The translations under genes and the position numbers were made by a program. Below are positions 62,338 to 64,000 of a DNA stretch of 64,000 nucleotides, in pieces. The stretch lies in assembly GCF_048892425.1 (NCBI RefSeq), contig NZ_JBLZHU010000006.1, positions 186,001-250,000 on the forward strand. The letters are read 5' to 3'. The notes below the pieces were generated by a model. The model was not told the DNA's origin, did not search any database, and saw only the letters and a program-made list of their open reading frames with translations. This DNA comes from Pacificispira sp002696645. GTDB taxonomy: Bacteria; Pseudomonadota; Alphaproteobacteria; UBA8366; Aestuariispiraceae. Every line of letters starts with the position of its first letter. The stretch's first letter is position 1.

Positions 62338-64000
62338 TTATGCTCCGTCCGTGCTTTCCTGTTGGCGGCGCCACATCGCGGCATAGACACCATCGGATGT
62401 CACAAGATCCGCATGCGTGCCACGCTCCACCACCCGGCCCGCATCCATCACCAGGATTTCATCGGCATCAACGACGGTCGACAGACGGTGTGCGATGACC
62501 AGCGTTGTGCGGCCCTGACTGACCTCCCGCAGGGATTTCTGGATTTCCCGCTCGGTTGCGGTGTCCAGGGCGGATGTTGCCTCATCAAACAACAGGATGC
62601 GCGGCCCTTTCAGGATTGCCCGCGCGATTGCGACGCGCTGCTTTTCGCCGCCGGATAACTTCAGACCGCGTTCACCAACCATGCTGTGATAGCCATCCGG
62701 CAGGCTTTCAATAAATTCATGAATACGTGCCAGCTTGGCCGCCGCCTGAACCTCTTCGCGGCTGGCGGTTGGGCGACCATAGGCAATGTTGTATTCAATG
62801 GTATCGTTGAACAGGACAGTATCTTGGGGGACAATTCCAATAGCGGCACGCACGCTGTGCTGCGTTGCGTCGCGCAAATCGACACCATCCAGCGTCACAG
62901 AGCCGGCGCTGGGATCATAGAACCGGAATAACAATCGGCTGATCGTCGATTTCCCGGCCCCGGATGGTCCGACAATCGCCAGGGTTTTGCCCGGCGTGAC
63001 TGTGAAATCCACCCCTTTCAGAATCGGGCGACGGGGATCATAGCCGAAATCCACCGATTGAAACCGCAACACCCCTTCTGGATTTTCAAGCGTAACCGCG
63101 GCCGGCTTGTCCAGAACCTCGAAAGGAACGCCCATCAGTTGGAACATATCTTCCATATCCGTCAGACTCTGGCGGATCTGACGATAAACGAACCCCAGGA
63201 AGTTAAGCGGCAGATAAAGCTGAATCAGATAGGTATTCACCAGAACAAAATCACCCAATGTCAGCTCGCTCGCAGCAACCCCATTGGCAGCCATCAACAT
63301 CAGGGCAACCAGTCCCACGGCAATGATGGCCCCCTGCCCGACATTTACCACTGACAAGCTGGTAATTGAGCGTACCGCCGCATTCTCATAGCGCTGCAGG
63401 GCATGGTCATAGCGCCGGGCCTCGTGCCCCTCATTGCCAAAATATTTGACGGTTTCATAATTCAGCAGGCTATCGATGGCCTTGGTATTGGCGACGGTAT
63501 CGCTTTCATTCATCTGGCGCCGATATTTCAACCGCCATTCCGTCACCAACAGCGTGTAAGCGATATAGCCAACGATCGTCACAAAGGTGACAAGCGCATA
63601 GCTGATATCAAAAAGGCCCCACAGAATGCCACAGACCATGCCAATTTCCAGCAAGGTCGGAATGATATTAAACAGCATGAAGGACAGGACGAATTCGATG
63701 CCCTTGGTCCCCCGCTCTATCACTCGCGACAGACCGCCGGTCTGACGTTCCAAATGAAAACGCAGACTCAGGCCGTGCAGATGTTCGAATGTCTTCAGGG
63801 CGACCGTGCGGATGGCATTCTGGGCGACACGGGAAAACAACGCTTCCCGCAATTCCTGAAACAGCACCGCCATCAGGCGCATCAATCCATAACCCAACAG
63901 TAAGGCAACCGGAATGGCCGCAATGCCAGCGCCCGTCGCGACCGCCGCTGTGGTTGATGTACTTGTATCCATAGTTTTGGAGAGCTTATCGAGCGCATCC
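62338..64000 (-). CDS. Atm1-type ABC exporter, fused permease and ATPase (5' end beyond the window)
   Basis: At least 553 residues. An ATG at 63972 is available, but the frame continues open to the right edge with family-like residues (ALDKLSKT), so the true start lies outside. The membrane domain (six segments expected) contains FHLERQTGGLSRVIERGTKG and NYETVKYFGNE, typical of the Atm1/HMT1 group that exports glutathione-linked Fe-S precursors or metals. The ATPase has VGPSGAGKST, LSGGEKQRVAIARAI and ILLFDEATSALD, all intact. It is transcribed on the minus strand towards rpsB, 176 bases away. Confidence 0.92.
   Translation of the reverse strand, partial: DALDKLSKTMDTSTSTTAAVATGAGIAAIPVALLLGYGLMRLMAVLFQELREALFSRVAQNAIRTVALKTFEHLHGLSLRFHLERQTGGLSRVIERGTKGIEFVLSFMLFNIIPTLLEIGMVCGILWGLFDISYALVTFVTIVGYIAYTLLVTEWRLKYRRQMNESDTVANTKAIDSLLNYETVKYFGNEGHEARRYDHALQRYENAAVRSITSLSVVNVGQGAIIAVGLVALMLMAANGVAASELTLGDFVLVNTYLIQLYLPLNFLGFVYRQIRQSLTDMEDMFQLMGVPFEVLDKPAAVTLENPEGVLRFQSVDFGYDPRRPILKGVDFTVTPGKTLAIVGPSGAGKSTISRLLFRFYDPSAGSVTLDGVDLRDATQHSVRAAIGIVPQDTVLFNDTIEYNIAYGRPTASREEVQAAAKLARIHEFIESLPDGYHSMVGERGLKLSGGEKQRVAIARAILKGPRILLFDEATSALDTATEREIQKSLREVSQGRTTLVIAHRLSTVVDADEILVMDAGRVVERGTHADLVTSDGVYAAMWRRQQESTDGA

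Overview
The window is a chromosomal segment of an alphaproteobacterium, probably from a Rhodospirillales-like lineage. Three conserved blocks point that way: trpG-trpD-trpC-moaC-moeA-lexA facing comEC with gltX-gltA beyond it; the long envelope and translation run rpsB-tsf-pyrH-frr-uppS-cdsA-dxr-rseP-bamA-skp-lpxD-fabZ-lpxA-lpxI-lpxB; and ssb-gyrA-coaD. Base composition is moderately GC-rich. A few AT-rich islands stand out (about 7.0-8.0, 28.1-28.3 and 31.9-32.2 kb). I see no phage, insertion sequence or CRISPR array.

Layout. 0-1.5 kb: the start of a cyclic-nucleotide-binding-domain protein, cut by the left edge and pointing left, then a CheY-like receiver and an Hpt-like protein. 1.6-6.9 kb: ssb, gyrA and coaD, with two opposite-strand genes (a small membrane protein and a class I glutamine amidotransferase) between ssb and gyrA. 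7.0-9.8 kb: accessory genes (a HEPN-like protein and a small exported protein), tRNA-Lys(UUU) and a Crp/Fnr regulator. 9.9-15.0 kb: a membrane histidine kinase, a DUF502 protein and a large ThDP-dependent E1/transketolase-like enzyme. 15.07-15.94 kb: three tandem copies of a 290-bp compound repeat, followed by a likely small RNA on the minus strand. 16.3-21.0 kb: a complete BMP-type (nucleoside-like) ABC importer operon.

21.05-28.08 kb is the most unusual locus. A membrane protein that fuses a possible haem-binding membrane part, a [2Fe-2S] ferredoxin domain and a class III nucleotide cyclase is divergent from a three-gene operon. That operon encodes a LolA-like periplasmic protein, an RND/MMPL exporter with a C-terminal cyclic-nucleotide-binding domain, and an outer-membrane beta-barrel protein. 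The arrangement suggests a redox-sensing cyclase whose product could control an envelope lipid or hydrophobe transport machine next door. 28.3-36.0 kb: a DMT transporter, a glutamine synthetase-like ligase, MazG, a degraded glyoxalase-like pseudogene, an autotransporter-type barrel protein, a GST and a divergent polysaccharide deacetylase. 36.1-36.8 kb: a second compound-repeat array, with about 230-bp units, directly before trpG where trpE would be expected.

37-64 kb is mostly housekeeping: tryptophan and molybdopterin synthesis with lexA, DNA uptake (comEC), glutamyl-tRNA synthetase and citrate synthase. Then, all on the minus strand, come lipid A synthesis, outer-membrane assembly, isoprenoid and phospholipid synthesis and translation genes. 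The right edge cuts an Atm1-type ABC exporter. Gene functions are assigned from motifs read directly in the translations. Starts were moved to the codon with the best ribosome-binding site wherever the longest reading frame was clearly too long.
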